Shown here: in pieces, positions 55,244 through 64,000 of the stretch
Layout of the letters: the number at the start of each line of letters is the position of its first letter
How positions within the stretch are numbered: the stretch's first letter is position 1
NCBI RefSeq assembly: GCF_003443655.1
Contig: NZ_CP031941.1
Location: forward strand, 925,501 to 989,500
DNA: 64,000 nucleotides
Direction of reading: 5' to 3'
DNA from: Nostoc sphaeroides
GTDB lineage: Bacteria; Cyanobacteriota; Cyanobacteriia; Cyanobacteriales; Nostocaceae
Notes under the pieces: generated by a model
Seen by the model: only the letters and a program-made list of their open reading frames with translations
What the model was told of the DNA's origin: nothing
The model's database searches: none
Program-made: the position numbers and the translations under genes

Positions 55244-56140
55244 ATGTCCAAACCTGCTGATATCAGCACTAAACGCCTAATCAGTCTTGCACCCGATAAC
55301 TGGGTAAAATGGGTAACACAAATTCCCGATGTTATTGTAGGTGAAATTCTCAACTCAGAATTTCAGTGGGTTAGTAGACAAAGTGATGTACTTATCCGTT
55401 TCGAGAATCCGCAGTATGGAAAATTTTTAGTTGTCAATGAATTACAACTGCGCTATAAACCGAAAATGCCACGACGGATGCGTGCTTATGCAGCTCTAGC
55501 TGAAGAAAAATATAATTTACCTACCTATCCAGTATTAATCAATATTCTTAAAGGAAGTAACACAGAAATACCTACAACATTTACATCAAATGTTGTAGGT
55601 TTAAGAGCAACTCAAGATTATCGGGTGATTAACCTATGGGAAGTTGATGTAAATACTGTCTTTGAGACACCATTACCATCCTTAATTCCATTTGTACCCA
55701 TCCTCAAAGGCGGTGAAAACGAGGTTGTAATTCGAGAAGCCTTGCAAATTCTGCGTCAGGATGAACAATTAAATCAACTTGAAACAGTTTTGGCTTTTTT
55801 TGCTACGTTTGTAATAGAGAGTGCCCTAGTCCAAGAAATTATGAGGTGGGATATGGCTGTGTTGCGTGAGTCGCCTTGGTATCAAGAAATTTTACGTGAA
55901 GGAGAAGCACGCGGGGAGGCACGCGGGGAAGCACGCGGAGAAGCACGCGGAGAAGCACGCGGACGACGAGAGGAATTATATTCAGGTATTGAATTGGCAC
56001 TGGAGATTAAATTTGGGACTCCTGGCTTAGATTTAATGCCAATCATTTACCAAATCACAGATTTACAGCGATTAAAAGTGATTCAACAGGCTATCAAAAC
56101 CCTAAATACAGTTGAGGAATTACAGCGAGTTTGTGATTGA
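55244..56140 (+). CDS. Rpn-like PD-(D/E)XK protein with EARG repeats
   Basis: A 298-residue protein of the Rpn/transposase-associated nuclease type seen widely in cyanobacteria. The nuclease-like core is SDVLIRFENPQYGKFLVVNE followed by LQLRYKPKMPRRMRAYA, with E-x-Q where ExK is usual. After a helical middle comes a charged tract of five GEAR units (about 220-243, DNA 12-bp repeats of GAAGCACGCGGA type) and a final helical region. Activity is uncertain because of the ELQ motif. Confidence 0.75.
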   Translation: MSKPADISTKRLISLAPDNWVKWVTQIPDVIVGEILNSEFQWVSRQSDVLIRFENPQYGKFLVVNELQLRYKPKMPRRMRAYAALAEEKYNLPTYPVLINILKGSNTEIPTTFTSNVVGLRATQDYRVINLWEVDVNTVFETPLPSLIPFVPILKGGENEVVIREALQILRQDEQLNQLETVLAFFATFVIESALVQEIMRWDMAVLRESPWYQEILREGEARGEARGEARGEARGEARGRREELYSGIELALEIKFGTPGLDLMPIIYQITDLQRLKVIQQAIKTLNTVEELQRVCD

Positions 56141-56201
56141 TTTACTGGTAAAAAAACTTGTGATTTTTTCACTTAGCGATTCATACCACAATACGCTTAG
56201 G

Positions 56202-56429
56202 TTAAGGCCAAAAACTATCGAAGAAATCACAGTCTGCTGTTTGAAATGCGCCAAAAGCACCGCCAAACATTGCTTCTTTGATATATCTATCTTCGGCAAA
56301 CCTGCCACCTTCTATGCTGTTATCGTGATAACCTTCATTGCCATCAAAAGCTTGTTCTGTTCCAGAATAGCAGGAATTTCTGGTGTAGTTAATTGCACTC
56401 CGACAGCATGAGCAACTTGTTGATAAAGA
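56202..56429 (-). pseudogene. Gene fragment lacking a start codon
   Basis: Between the Rpn-like gene and hypB, the minus strand is open for about 75 codons and reads YSGTEQAFDGNEGYHDNSIE, then GGRFAEDRYIKEAMFGGAFG, ending DCDFFDSFWP-stop. Composition is protein-like, but no start codon lies in frame and I do not recognise it. It may be the 3' end of a broken gene or a leaderless small peptide gene with a non-standard start. Confidence 0.35.
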
Positions 56430-56483
56430 TCATCCTTTGCGGTTCGTTAAAAAAAAATTACGTATCCTTCAAGCGGTAAGAGA

Positions 56484-57314
56484 TTAATGCTGACAATTTT
56501 TTAAGTTTTCAATTAGCCACGCATACCATTTTTCTAAGCCAGTATTAGAAGTTGCAGAAACCTGAAAAATCTGAATTTGGGGATTTATTTGTCTAGCATA
56601 ATCTATGCACTTTTGAACATCAAAATCTACATAAGGTAGCAAATCGATTTTCGTGAGAATCATGATATCACTAGCACGGAATATATGCGGGTATTTTAGC
56701 GGCTTATCTTCTCCCTCTGTGACGGAGAGAATTACCACTTTTGCCTGTTCTCCCAAATCAAATAAGGCTGGACAAACCAAATTTCCGACATTTTCAATCA
56801 TCACAACAGAATTTAGAGGCGGATTCAGTTGTTGTAAACCTCTTTCTATCATTGAGGCATCTAAATGACAACCTGTTCCGGTGTTTATTTGGATGACTTT
56901 AGAACCTGTTTCTTTAATTTTTTTGGCATCGTTAGCAGTTTCTTGGTCGCCTTCAATGACACTAATAGATAATTGATGCTTTAAATCATTGATAGTTCGC
57001 GTTAAAAGAGTTGTTTTCCCTGCACCAGGAGAACTCATCAAATTTAAGGCGAGAATATTTCGACCTTTAAACCATCCCCGATTTTGGGCAGCTAGTAGGT
57101 TATTTTTTGCTAATATATCCTGTTCTAAAGATATTGTTGTGTTGTGTATTTTGGCATGAATTTGAGGCGCTTCTATATGAGTGTCATGACTGTGGGAGTG
57201 AGTAATAACAGTTCCATCTGGTAAAGTGTGAGTATGATGATGTTCAGCTTCATCTGTTTCTAAATTTGTGATTTTTATTTCGCCATCATCAGAACAACCG
57301 CAGGTTACACACAT
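56484..57314 (-). CDS. hypB: Hydrogenase nickel incorporation protein HypB
   Basis: A 276-residue GTPase. The N-terminus has CVTCGCSDDGE, a metal-binding start, then a His-rich tract (HHHTHTLPDGTVITHSHSHD) for nickel storage. The SIMIBI GTPase domain has Walker A MSSPGAGKTTLLTRTI, a metal-site CHLDASMIERGL and NKxD-type LTKIDLLPYVD. It drives nickel insertion with HypA. Its start overlaps hypA by 10 bases. Confidence 0.96.
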   Translation of the reverse strand: MCVTCGCSDDGEIKITNLETDEAEHHHTHTLPDGTVITHSHSHDTHIEAPQIHAKIHNTTISLEQDILAKNNLLAAQNRGWFKGRNILALNLMSSPGAGKTTLLTRTINDLKHQLSISVIEGDQETANDAKKIKETGSKVIQINTGTGCHLDASMIERGLQQLNPPLNSVVMIENVGNLVCPALFDLGEQAKVVILSVTEGEDKPLKYPHIFRASDIMILTKIDLLPYVDFDVQKCIDYARQINPQIQIFQVSATSNTGLEKWYAWLIENLKNCQH

Positions 57315-57646
57315 AATTCCTCGATTTCTATTTCTTTAATTTTCAGTTCTTCACCAGTAATTAAATCTAATCGCACGCTACCACAGTTACAGATTCCAAA
57401 AGGTTTATCTAAAAAAATTTCTGCACCACATTGGCGACATCGCCCTAATCCAGGAATTTCCAAAATTTCTAACATCGCCCCTTCTAAAACTGTGCCTTGA
57501 GTGCAAATATCAAAACAAAATCGGATAGCATCGGGCATGATGGCTGAAAGTTTGCCGATTTCTAATAAAACTCGCTGTACTTTTGCACCTTTGGCATGTT
57601 CAGTCACAATTGCCACAATATTTTGGGTTATTCCAAGTTCGTGCAT
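57305..57646 (-). CDS. hypA: Hydrogenase nickel metallochaperone HypA
   Basis: This 113-residue nickel chaperone begins MHELGITQNIVAIV, with His2 as a nickel ligand. The zinc-binding part has CRQCGAEIFLDKPFGICNCG. It delivers Ni to HypB. It overlaps hypB and lies 13 bases after hypE, so all three are likely co-transcribed. Confidence 0.96.
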   Translation of the reverse strand: MHELGITQNIVAIVTEHAKGAKVQRVLLEIGKLSAIMPDAIRFCFDICTQGTVLEGAMLEILEIPGLGRCRQCGAEIFLDKPFGICNCGSVRLDLITGEELKIKEIEIEELCV

Positions 57647-57659
57647 ACTATAAAATTTA

Positions 57660-58748
57660 TTAACAAATTCGCGGTAATTGGTCGCCTACTAACATATCAA
57701 CAATTCTTTCAGCACCAAAAGCAGTTTTTAATAATACGATACCTGCGGGTGAAGGAATAACTTCGCCAATAATACAAGCATCTTTGCCTGCTGGGTGTAA
57801 TTTCATAGCTGATAAAACAGTTTCAGCATTCTTTTTTGGAACCACTACAACTAACTTACCTTCATTAGCTAAATATAAAGGGTCTAAACCGAGAATTTCG
57901 CAAACTCCGTTGACTTCTTCCCGCACTGGAATAGATTCTTCAAAGAGACGAATTCCCACATCGGAACTGAGGGCGAATTCATTTAGTACTGTAGCTAAAC
58001 CACCGCGGGTAGCATCTCGCATAGCATGAATTTGGGGACATGTATGGAGAATAGTTTCTACTAAACTATGTAATGGCTGACAATCACTTTCAATATTAGT
58101 CTCTAAGGCTAACTCGCCACGGGCAATTAAAATTGCTGTCCCATGATTGCCTATTTCACCATTAATTATTACGGCATCTCCAGGTTTAATATTGTGAGCG
58201 GAAATGTTAACTCCTCGTGGAATGATACCAATACCAGCAGTATTAATAAAGAGTTTATCGGCAGCACCACGATGTACAACTTTTGTGTCACCAGTGACAA
58301 TTTGAATACCAGCTTTTTCTGCGGCTATTTTCATGCTGGCTGCAACACGCCGCAAGGTTTCTACGGGTAATCCTTCTTCTAAAATTACGCTACAAGTTAG
58401 ATATAAAGGTTTAGCACCACTGACAGCTAAATCATTAACTGTACCGTTTACGGCTAATTCTCCTATATCACTACCGGGGAAAAATAATGGGTCTACAACG
58501 TATGAATCTGTTGTAAATGCGAGTCTGTCTCCTTGTTGGAGGAGAGGGGCTAGGTTGAAGCTGGCTTGGTCTTCTAGTTGTGAGAGAATGGGGTTATCAA
58601 AATTGCTGACAAAGATATCATCTATTAAATCACGCATGGCTTTACCACCGCTACCATGTGCGAGAGTTATATGAGTGTCTTGTACTTTAGTTTGGCGGCG
58701 GCGGATTTTTTCTATTTTTTGGATTGGGTTTGTGGGGGAAATGTTCAT
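57660..58748 (-). CDS. hypE: Hydrogenase maturation protein HypE
   Basis: A 362-residue PurM-like ATPase that dehydrates the HypF-made thiocarboxamide to thiocyanate. The conserved C-terminus is GDQLPRIC, whose cysteine carries the group. The N-terminal core starts ITLAHGSGGKAMRDLIDDIF after a 25-residue extension rich in basic residues (IRRRQTKVQ). Length is about 15-20 residues above typical because of this extension. Confidence 0.96.
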   Translation of the reverse strand: MNISPTNPIQKIEKIRRRQTKVQDTHITLAHGSGGKAMRDLIDDIFVSNFDNPILSQLEDQASFNLAPLLQQGDRLAFTTDSYVVDPLFFPGSDIGELAVNGTVNDLAVSGAKPLYLTCSVILEEGLPVETLRRVAASMKIAAEKAGIQIVTGDTKVVHRGAADKLFINTAGIGIIPRGVNISAHNIKPGDAVIINGEIGNHGTAILIARGELALETNIESDCQPLHSLVETILHTCPQIHAMRDATRGGLATVLNEFALSSDVGIRLFEESIPVREEVNGVCEILGLDPLYLANEGKLVVVVPKKNAETVLSAMKLHPAGKDACIIGEVIPSPAGIVLLKTAFGAERIVDMLVGDQLPRIC

Positions 58749-58756
58749 ATTAAAAT

Positions 58757-58807
58757 TTTTTTAAACGCAAAGGGACGCAGAGGGAAGCGCGGAGGTACGC
58801 GGAGTTT
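58757..58807. repeat. AACGCAAAGGGACGCAGAGG repeat between hypE and hypD
   Basis: AAACGCAAAGGGACGCAGAG continuing GGAAGCGCGGAGGTACGCGG fills the hypE-hypD gap. It is the same unit as at 36982. It is the only non-coding DNA in this gap. Confidence 0.8.
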
Positions 58808-59986
58808 TTAGTCTGAGGAGAAGCCGCAGGCGGGGAGGGGTTCTTGAGTTATTTTTGGTTTTTGGGTGATTGTTCTTTTGGCAATTGTGGAGAGTCGTCC
58901 GTATTTGTAATAGGCTGCACAAGCACCTTCGGAAGATACCATACAAGTACCAATGGGGGTTTCTGGGGTGCAGGCTGTACCGAATACTTTGCATTCCCAA
59001 GGCTTTAAGACTCCTTTGAGAATTTCTCCACATTTACAAGCTTTATGGTCGGCTACTTTGAGGTTAGGAATGATAAATTTAAGTTCGGCATCAAATTGGG
59101 CATATTCAGGTTGAATTTTTAATCCTGAATAGGGGATGTCACCTAAGCCGCGCCAATCAAAACTATCTCGCACTGCGAAAACTTTATTTATGGCTTGCAG
59201 GGCTACTGTATTTCCAGATTTTTGGACAATTCGGTTATATTGGTTTTCGACTTCACAACGATTTTCTACTAGCTGTTGCAATAGCATCCAAATCGATTGG
59301 AGAATATCTAAGGGTTCAAATCCTGAAACGACTATTGGCTTATTATATTGTTGGGAAATAAATTGATATGGGTCACTGCCTATTACCATACTGACATGGC
59401 CTGGCCCAACAAATCCATCTAGTTGCAAGTCGGGATTATCTAATAATGCTTTCAGGGCGGGAATCACGAGGACGTGATTGGAAAACATACTAAAGTTATG
59501 AATTTTTTCGCCTGCTGCTTGCAGAATGGTGAAGGCGGTGCTGGGGGCTGTGGTTTCAAAACCTAATGCGAAGAAGACTACTTCTTTGTCGGGGTTATCT
59601 CTGGCAATTTGCAGGCTGTCTAGGGGAGAGTACACCATACGGATGTCTGCACCTTGTGCCCTGGCTTGCAGTAAACTGGTTTTGGAACCGGGAACTCGCA
59701 TTGCGTCGCCAAAGGTGGCAAAAATGACGTTATGATTTTGGGAGATTGCGATCGCATCATCTAATCTCCCTTTTGGCATCACGCATACTGGACAACCAGG
59801 CCCATGAATTAGTTCGATGGTTTGAGGTAATATTTCTTCGATACCGTATTTAAATATGGAATGGGTATGTCCGCCGCATACTTCCATGATTTTGATGGGT
59901 TTTTCTAGCTGGTGGCTTAATTTGGTGATTTCGCGGAGTATGGCTTCAGCTTTTTCAGGTTCGCGGAATTCGTCAACATATTTCAT
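58808..59986 (-). CDS. hypD: Hydrogenase maturation protein HypD
   Basis: A 392-residue Fe-S protein that assembles Fe(CN)2CO with HypC. Conserved motifs: EVCGGHTHSIF, IHGPGCPVCVMP, FALGFETTAPSTAFTI and C-terminal CKCGEILKGVLKPWECKVFG then GTACTPETPIGTCMV with the [4Fe-4S] cysteines. ATG 59986 is chosen: the open frame extends to 60061, but that extra part is encoded by the GGCGTTCTTGGCGTCTTGGC repeat and is not HypD. Confidence 0.95.
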   Translation of the reverse strand: MKYVDEFREPEKAEAILREITKLSHQLEKPIKIMEVCGGHTHSIFKYGIEEILPQTIELIHGPGCPVCVMPKGRLDDAIAISQNHNVIFATFGDAMRVPGSKTSLLQARAQGADIRMVYSPLDSLQIARDNPDKEVVFFALGFETTAPSTAFTILQAAGEKIHNFSMFSNHVLVIPALKALLDNPDLQLDGFVGPGHVSMVIGSDPYQFISQQYNKPIVVSGFEPLDILQSIWMLLQQLVENRCEVENQYNRIVQKSGNTVALQAINKVFAVRDSFDWRGLGDIPYSGLKIQPEYAQFDAELKFIIPNLKVADHKACKCGEILKGVLKPWECKVFGTACTPETPIGTCMVSSEGACAAYYKYGRLSTIAKRTITQKPKITQEPLPACGFSSD

Positions 59987-60029
59987 AGGGATTGGGGAAT
60001 AGTTAATTTCGCTTTTGTGGTAGGGAGTT

Positions 60030-60205
60030 TTTACGAACCGCCAAGACGCCAAGAACGCCAAGGAAGAAAGAGGTGTGTTTTAAACCCTTTCTTTACATGA
60101 GACAAGAAAAGTCTATTATTTAATACTATTTCTTTGTGAAGCTGCGCTAAATCTCTTAATTTCTTATTTCTTGGCGTACTTGGCGTACTTGGCGGTTCGT
60201 TCTTT
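60030..60205. repeat. Inverted CGAACCGCCAAGACGCC pair between hypC and hypD
   Basis: ACGAACCGCCAAGACGCCAA at about 60034 is mirrored by TTGGCGTACTTGGCGGTTCG at about 60175. The 170-bp unit separates hypD from hypC. Confidence 0.75.
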
Positions 60206-60229
60206 ATTTCTTACACTATAAGCACATCT

Positions 60230-60505
60230 TCATACAGAATTGGTATAAGTACTAATTCCTGCTTGTGCTGCTGCTAATTCTTGGAAAAGTTGTAATGTTT
60301 CTGCCGCTTCTTGTTCGTTAATTCGATTCATAGCAAAGCCAACATGGACTAACACCCAATCACCAATACAAGCTTCGGGAGGATGTTGTTCATCAACGAT
60401 GCAGGCAATATTTACTTCGCGCTTCACACCACCAATGTTAACTAGGGCTAGTTTATGGTTAACGTTGGTTATTTCTATAATTTGTCCGGGGATTCCTAAA
60501 CACAT
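60230..60505 (-). CDS. hypC: Hydrogenase assembly chaperone HypC
   Basis: The 91-residue chaperone begins MCLGIPGQIIEI, with Cys2 binding the Fe(CN)2CO unit. The typical core GGVKREVNIACIVDEQHPPE, GDWVLVHVGFAMNRINEQEA is present. It works with HypD and passes the iron centre to the hydrogenase large subunit. Length is normal. Confidence 0.96.
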   Translation of the reverse strand: MCLGIPGQIIEITNVNHKLALVNIGGVKREVNIACIVDEQHPPEACIGDWVLVHVGFAMNRINEQEAAETLQLFQELAAAQAGISTYTNSV

Positions 60506-60587
60506 TTTTTTATTTTTTAAGATAAACTAACCGCAGAGGCGCGGAGAACACAGAGAGAATTTTTTGTCATAAAACGGTTGTCAAATA

Positions 60588-62936
60588 TCAATACTTGTGT
60601 ATTAATTGTGCGGCTGCAATCACTGCTTGTCCTAGAGATAATCCGCCGTCATTAGCTGGAACTAAGCTATGAGTTAGTACTTTTATCCCCAATGTTTCTA
60701 ATTGTTTGCTAACTTGCTGTAACAATATACAATTTTGAAAGACTCCTCCTGTTAAAGCTACCTGATTAATCAGATTTTCTTCACAAATATGCTTAACCAT
60801 TTCCACAATCGCGTTAGCTAAACCTTTGTGAAATTTGGCAGCTATAACTGGTTGGGGAATCTGCTGTTGCAAGTCAGAGAGTAAGGCTTGCCACATTGGG
60901 CGTGAGTCTATACAGTAAATACTATCTGAAAAGCTAAAACTAAAAGGATATATTAGCGTTTCTTTATCATTATTTAAGCTACTAACATCTACTATAGCTT
61001 CCATTGCGATCGCAGCTTGTCCTTCATAACTACATTCTTCAGGGCAAATACCGATAGCCGCCGCTACTGCATCGAACAACCGCCCCACTGAAGAAGCTGG
61101 AGGAGAGTTAATTTTTTTCTCTATAAGTTGATTTAGTAGCTTTAGTGGTTTTTTATTCAGCAATTTTACGATTTCTAAATCAGCATACTGTTGTTGGCAA
61201 TCATCCCAAAGGTTAGCAGCTATTAATTGGGCGTAGGTATTACGCCAAGGCTGATAAATTGCTTGTTCACCACCAATCATTGTGACTGGTTTAAATGTTG
61301 CTAGTCGCTCAAATTTCCGATAATCTGCTAAAAGAAATTCTCCGCCCCAAAGTGTACCATCATCACCGTAACCTAAACCATCTAAAGCAATCCCTAATAC
61401 CGGAGGCGAATTTAAAGGAATCCCATTTTCTGCCATACAAGCAGCAATATGGGCGTGATGATGTTGAATTTGATGAATTGGAATTTGATTTGTATCTGCT
61501 AGTTCTTTACCAAGTTTGCTGGAAAGATATTCAGGATGTTTATCAATGGCGATTATTTCTGGTGTATGTTCAAAGAAATTCAAGTATAAGTTTAAAGTCT
61601 CTTGGTAAGCATTGAAAGCCGCAGCATTTTCTAAATCTCCCAAGTGTTGAGATAGAATCGCTTCTCCTTCACGCAATAAGCAAAAGGTATTTTTTAACTC
61701 ACTACCCATTGCTAAAATTTGCGGCACATTGTCAAATCCTGGTGGTAAGCTAATCGATGCTGGTGCATATCCTCTAGCACGGCGAATTATTTGGACTTTA
61801 TCTCTAATAACTCTTACCACCGAATCATCTACCCGATTAATAATCTCTCGGTTGTGAAAGAGAAAATAATCAGCGATTGTCCCTAATTTTTCTCTTGCTT
61901 CGTCATTATCAATACATTGTGGTTCATCGGCAAGATTACCACTTGTTAAAACAATTGGGCAATTCATCCGCCGCAAAATTAAATGATGCAAAGGCGTATA
62001 AGGTAGCATGAAACCAAGGGTATTTTGCCCCGATGCTACTGATGCTGCTACAAGTTTTTTACCTGTCGCTTGTAGTAAAACAATTGGTGCAGCAGAACTT
62101 GTCAATAGTTCTTTTTCTTTGGCATTGACAGTACAATATTGTTCAATTATTGCAATATCTCGCGCCATTAAAGCAAATGGTTTGTGATAGCGCCTTTTGC
62201 GCTGACGCAGTTTTTGTACAACGGTTTCCTGAGTTGCATCGCAAGCTAAATGAATACCACTTAAGCCTTTAATTGCGACAATCTCACCCTTTTGCAACAA
62301 AGTACAAACAGCATCCACATCATCTAGCATAGAAAACATGGAAGCAGTAACCGATTTACCATCAGCGCGTTCTAACCAAGCTGTGGGGCCACAAACATGA
62401 CAAGCTACAGGTTGGGCGTGAAAACGGCGGTTCTCGACATCGTGGTATTCCTTTGCACATTCGGGACATATAGCAAACGCAGACATACTGGTATTGCATC
62501 TGTCATAAGGAATTGCACGAATAATACTCAGGCGAGGGCCGCAATGAGTGCAATTAGTAAAAGGGTAACGATAAAAGCGGCTAAAGGGATCAAATATTTC
62601 TTGTTGACACTGTGGACAAGTAGCTGCATCAGGGACAATTTCTGTTTTAATAGCATTATTGACACTACTAGAAATCACAAAATTGTTAAAGTTAAATTCA
62701 CCTTTATAAGGAATTCTAGTTAGCTGATTAATTTTCGCTAATGGTGGACATTCTGTTTGCAATCTGGCAACAAATTCTGTTAATGCTTCCTCACTACCAG
62801 ATACCCGAATTAATACACCTTGCCCATCATTACAAACATCTCCATACAAACCGCAAGCTTTAGCAAGACGATATACAGTAGGTCGAAATCCTACTCCCTG
62901 AACAGTACCGCGAACTCTAATTTCTTCAATCGGCAT
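60588..62936 (-). CDS. hypF: Carbamoyltransferase HypF
   Basis: A 782-residue multidomain enzyme. In order: acylphosphatase (RVRGTVQGVGFRPTVYRLAK), two zinc fingers (CPQCQQEIFDPFSRFYRYPF, then CTHCGP, CPECAKEYHD, CHVCGP), a YrdC ATP domain (KGLSGIHLACDATQETVVQK), and a Kae1-like carbamoyltransferase domain (HHHAHIAACMAENGIPLN). It transfers carbamoyl phosphate to HypE for CN ligands. ATG 62936 follows GGAAG; a TTG at 62948 is less likely. Confidence 0.95.
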   Translation of the reverse strand: MPIEEIRVRGTVQGVGFRPTVYRLAKACGLYGDVCNDGQGVLIRVSGSEEALTEFVARLQTECPPLAKINQLTRIPYKGEFNFNNFVISSSVNNAIKTEIVPDAATCPQCQQEIFDPFSRFYRYPFTNCTHCGPRLSIIRAIPYDRCNTSMSAFAICPECAKEYHDVENRRFHAQPVACHVCGPTAWLERADGKSVTASMFSMLDDVDAVCTLLQKGEIVAIKGLSGIHLACDATQETVVQKLRQRKRRYHKPFALMARDIAIIEQYCTVNAKEKELLTSSAAPIVLLQATGKKLVAASVASGQNTLGFMLPYTPLHHLILRRMNCPIVLTSGNLADEPQCIDNDEAREKLGTIADYFLFHNREIINRVDDSVVRVIRDKVQIIRRARGYAPASISLPPGFDNVPQILAMGSELKNTFCLLREGEAILSQHLGDLENAAAFNAYQETLNLYLNFFEHTPEIIAIDKHPEYLSSKLGKELADTNQIPIHQIQHHHAHIAACMAENGIPLNSPPVLGIALDGLGYGDDGTLWGGEFLLADYRKFERLATFKPVTMIGGEQAIYQPWRNTYAQLIAANLWDDCQQQYADLEIVKLLNKKPLKLLNQLIEKKINSPPASSVGRLFDAVAAAIGICPEECSYEGQAAIAMEAIVDVSSLNNDKETLIYPFSFSFSDSIYCIDSRPMWQALLSDLQQQIPQPVIAAKFHKGLANAIVEMVKHICEENLINQVALTGGVFQNCILLQQVSKQLETLGIKVLTHSLVPANDGGLSLGQAVIAAAQLIHKY

Positions 62937-63028
62937 AGAGACTTCCAAATAAAAAAATACCCAAAAAACTCTCTTCTCCTCATTTCTCTGTGTTCTCTGT
63001 GTCTCTGTGGTTCGTTTATTTAGCTAAT

Positions 63029-64000
63029 TTATTTCTTAGAAATCCCATAATTAAACTGCCACAGCAAAATTCGGTTATTTCCAGAATCAGCTATTACCAA
63101 CCTATTGCCACAAATTTTTATCCCATAACACCAATTTAAACTATCTCGTTTAGGCAATCCGAAATTACGATTTTCACCTTTACTTTGAAAATTTATTTGT
63201 CCTGCCAACCCATCTGCCATCACACCTTGCAATGATAAAATTGATTCTGGCTTTCTCCATCCTAACAAACGAGAATTAGCAGTATCCGCAACTACTAACC
63301 AATCGCCAGCCACCGCCACACCATAAGGCATACTCAAACTACTAGCGCTAGGCAAATAAACTCCTTGATTCATTTCCACAAAATCAAAGCTTTTTTGTCC
63401 TAAAACCACAGCACAAGGAGTATTATTTTCTGTTGGCATTCCTTGCCAAATCATCACTCGGTGATTACCTGCATCGCTGACAACCAAATTTTCTCCCCAA
63501 AAAGCGATGTCGTGACACCAACGCATACTAGCTGCGGTTGGAGAATCACCGCCGTTTTCATTGCGAGATATCATATCCGGTTGTCCCAAAACTAAATCAG
63601 CCGGTTGACCATTTTCTGTTGGTAACTGATGCCAAATTAATAGTCTTCGATTACCAGTGTCAGCAATAAATAGCCGTCCTTGATGATAGTAAACACCATA
63701 AGGCCAGTGCATTGTACTAGCAGATGCTTGCTGATTGCCTCGATTTGGTTCATTCTCTGTAAAATTAACTTGCCCTAACACCAAATCTGCTGGAACATTG
63801 TTATCTTCTGGTAGGTTTTTCCAAATCAAAACTCGATGATTCCAAGCATCGGCGACAGCTAACCCTTCGCCGCAAGCAGAAATGCCTGTTGGTACACTTA
63901 AAGTTGTCCTTCCCGGTGTAATTTTAGCATTTTGTCCTTCATGATAAAAGTCAGGTTGTCCAATTACCCAATCAGCCGGTTGACTATCTCTCGTGGGTAA
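63029..64000 (-). CDS. NHL-repeat protein near the hydrogenase cluster (5' end outside)
   Basis: The visible 323 residues form a beta-propeller of NHL repeats; each has a PADLVLGQ-type strand and an NHRVLIW-type end (NHRVLIWKNLP, NRRLLIWHQLP, NHRVMIWQGMP, NSRLLGW, NNRILLW). The frame stays open to the right edge, so the ATG at 63829 is not the true start. In Anabaena an NHL-repeat gene lies between hupSL and the hyp genes; this matches by position and type. Its role in hydrogenase maturation is suspected only. Confidence 0.8.
   Translation of the reverse strand, partial: LPTRDSQPADWVIGQPDFYHEGQNAKITPGRTTLSVPTGISACGEGLAVADAWNHRVLIWKNLPEDNNVPADLVLGQVNFTENEPNRGNQQASASTMHWPYGVYYHQGRLFIADTGNRRLLIWHQLPTENGQPADLVLGQPDMISRNENGGDSPTAASMRWCHDIAFWGENLVVSDAGNHRVMIWQGMPTENNTPCAVVLGQKSFDFVEMNQGVYLPSASSLSMPYGVAVAGDWLVVADTANSRLLGWRKPESILSLQGVMADGLAGQINFQSKGENRNFGLPKRDSLNWCYGIKICGNRLVIADSGNNRILLWQFNYGISKK

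Noticed and set aside
59987..60061. Extended N-terminus for HypD
   Set aside because: The added residues are encoded by a dispersed repeat and do not resemble HypD.

Overview
The window is chromosomal DNA from a cyanobacterium, most likely a heterocyst-forming, nitrogen-fixing member of the Nostocales (Nostoc/Anabaena type). The evidence is phycobilisome genes (an NblB-like HEAT protein, a CpcS/CpeS-type lyase), cytochrome b6f genes petB/petD with ctpA beside them, many GCGATCGC (HIP1-like) octamers, abundant 7-bp tandem repeats (AGTTAGG/GGGGAGT) and small palindromic repeats typical of this group, a cnfR(patB)-fdxB-cox2 region and a hypFCDEAB hydrogenase-maturation cluster. No tools were used; product names come from reading motifs, lengths and gene order.

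Layout. 1-5.0 kb: the start of an ABC-transporter ATPase cut by the window edge, a 4Fe-4S ferredoxin, hisZ coupled to a DnaJ-TPR gene, an inositol-monophosphatase-family gene, a secreted nuclease overlapping a 2Fe-2S ferredoxin, and tRNA-Ser(GGA). 5.3-6.7 kb: phycobilisome genes. 6.7-9.3 kb: an accessory patch with a heavily broken IS1-family element that itself carries a MITE and palindromic repeats, two more MITE-like elements, and a secreted protein made of four almost identical 46-residue repeats. 9.4-16.2 kb: site-2 protease, a metallo-beta-lactamase-fold protein with a palindromic repeat inserted in frame, ctpA, petB, petD and an anti-sigma-type ATPase. 16.7-23.6 kb: a GDP-mannose dehydratase/glycosyltransferase pair, small membrane or exported proteins, a large RDD/pentapeptide protein and a beta-barrel-like protein. 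23.8-26.1 kb: a heme-oxygenase-like putative diiron enzyme divergent from a LysR regulator, with clear dyads between them. 26.4-34.8 kb: GNAT, ruvX, a DUF3727-like gene, a broken PD-(D/E)XK gene, yqeG, proB, Uma2, ROK kinase and a Mut7-C protein.

35.9-46.5 kb is the heterocyst/nitrogen-fixation block: a sucrase/ferredoxin-like protein, cnfR (patB) on the minus strand, then fdxB, coxB, coxA, coxC, a small helical protein, a cysteine-dioxygenase-type cupin and an ArsC-like nitrogenase-associated protein with a His/Cys-rich tail. By analogy with Anabaena, CnfR activates nif genes, FdxB serves nitrogenase, and the Cox2 oxidase consumes O2 in heterocysts.

46.6-56.1 kb holds exported proteins (one with three SmpA-like repeats, one vanadium-haloperoxidase/PAP2 type), cysK, several unrecognised small genes, an LLM-class flavin oxidoreductase and an Rpn-like nuclease with EARG repeats. 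56.5-64.0 kb carries hypB, hypA, hypE, hypD, hypC and hypF on the minus strand and, at the right edge, an NHL-repeat gene of the kind that lies between hyp and hupSL in heterocystous cyanobacteria. These proteins build the NiFe(CN)2CO centre of the uptake hydrogenase.

I did not find a clearly new defence or biosynthetic system. The most unusual items are the 46-residue repeat protein, the nested-insertion IS1 remnant, palindromes that have become coding sequence (the metallo-beta-lactamase gene and the coxB stop), the 21-bp tandem array between coxA and coxC, and the LysR/heme-oxygenase-like pair.
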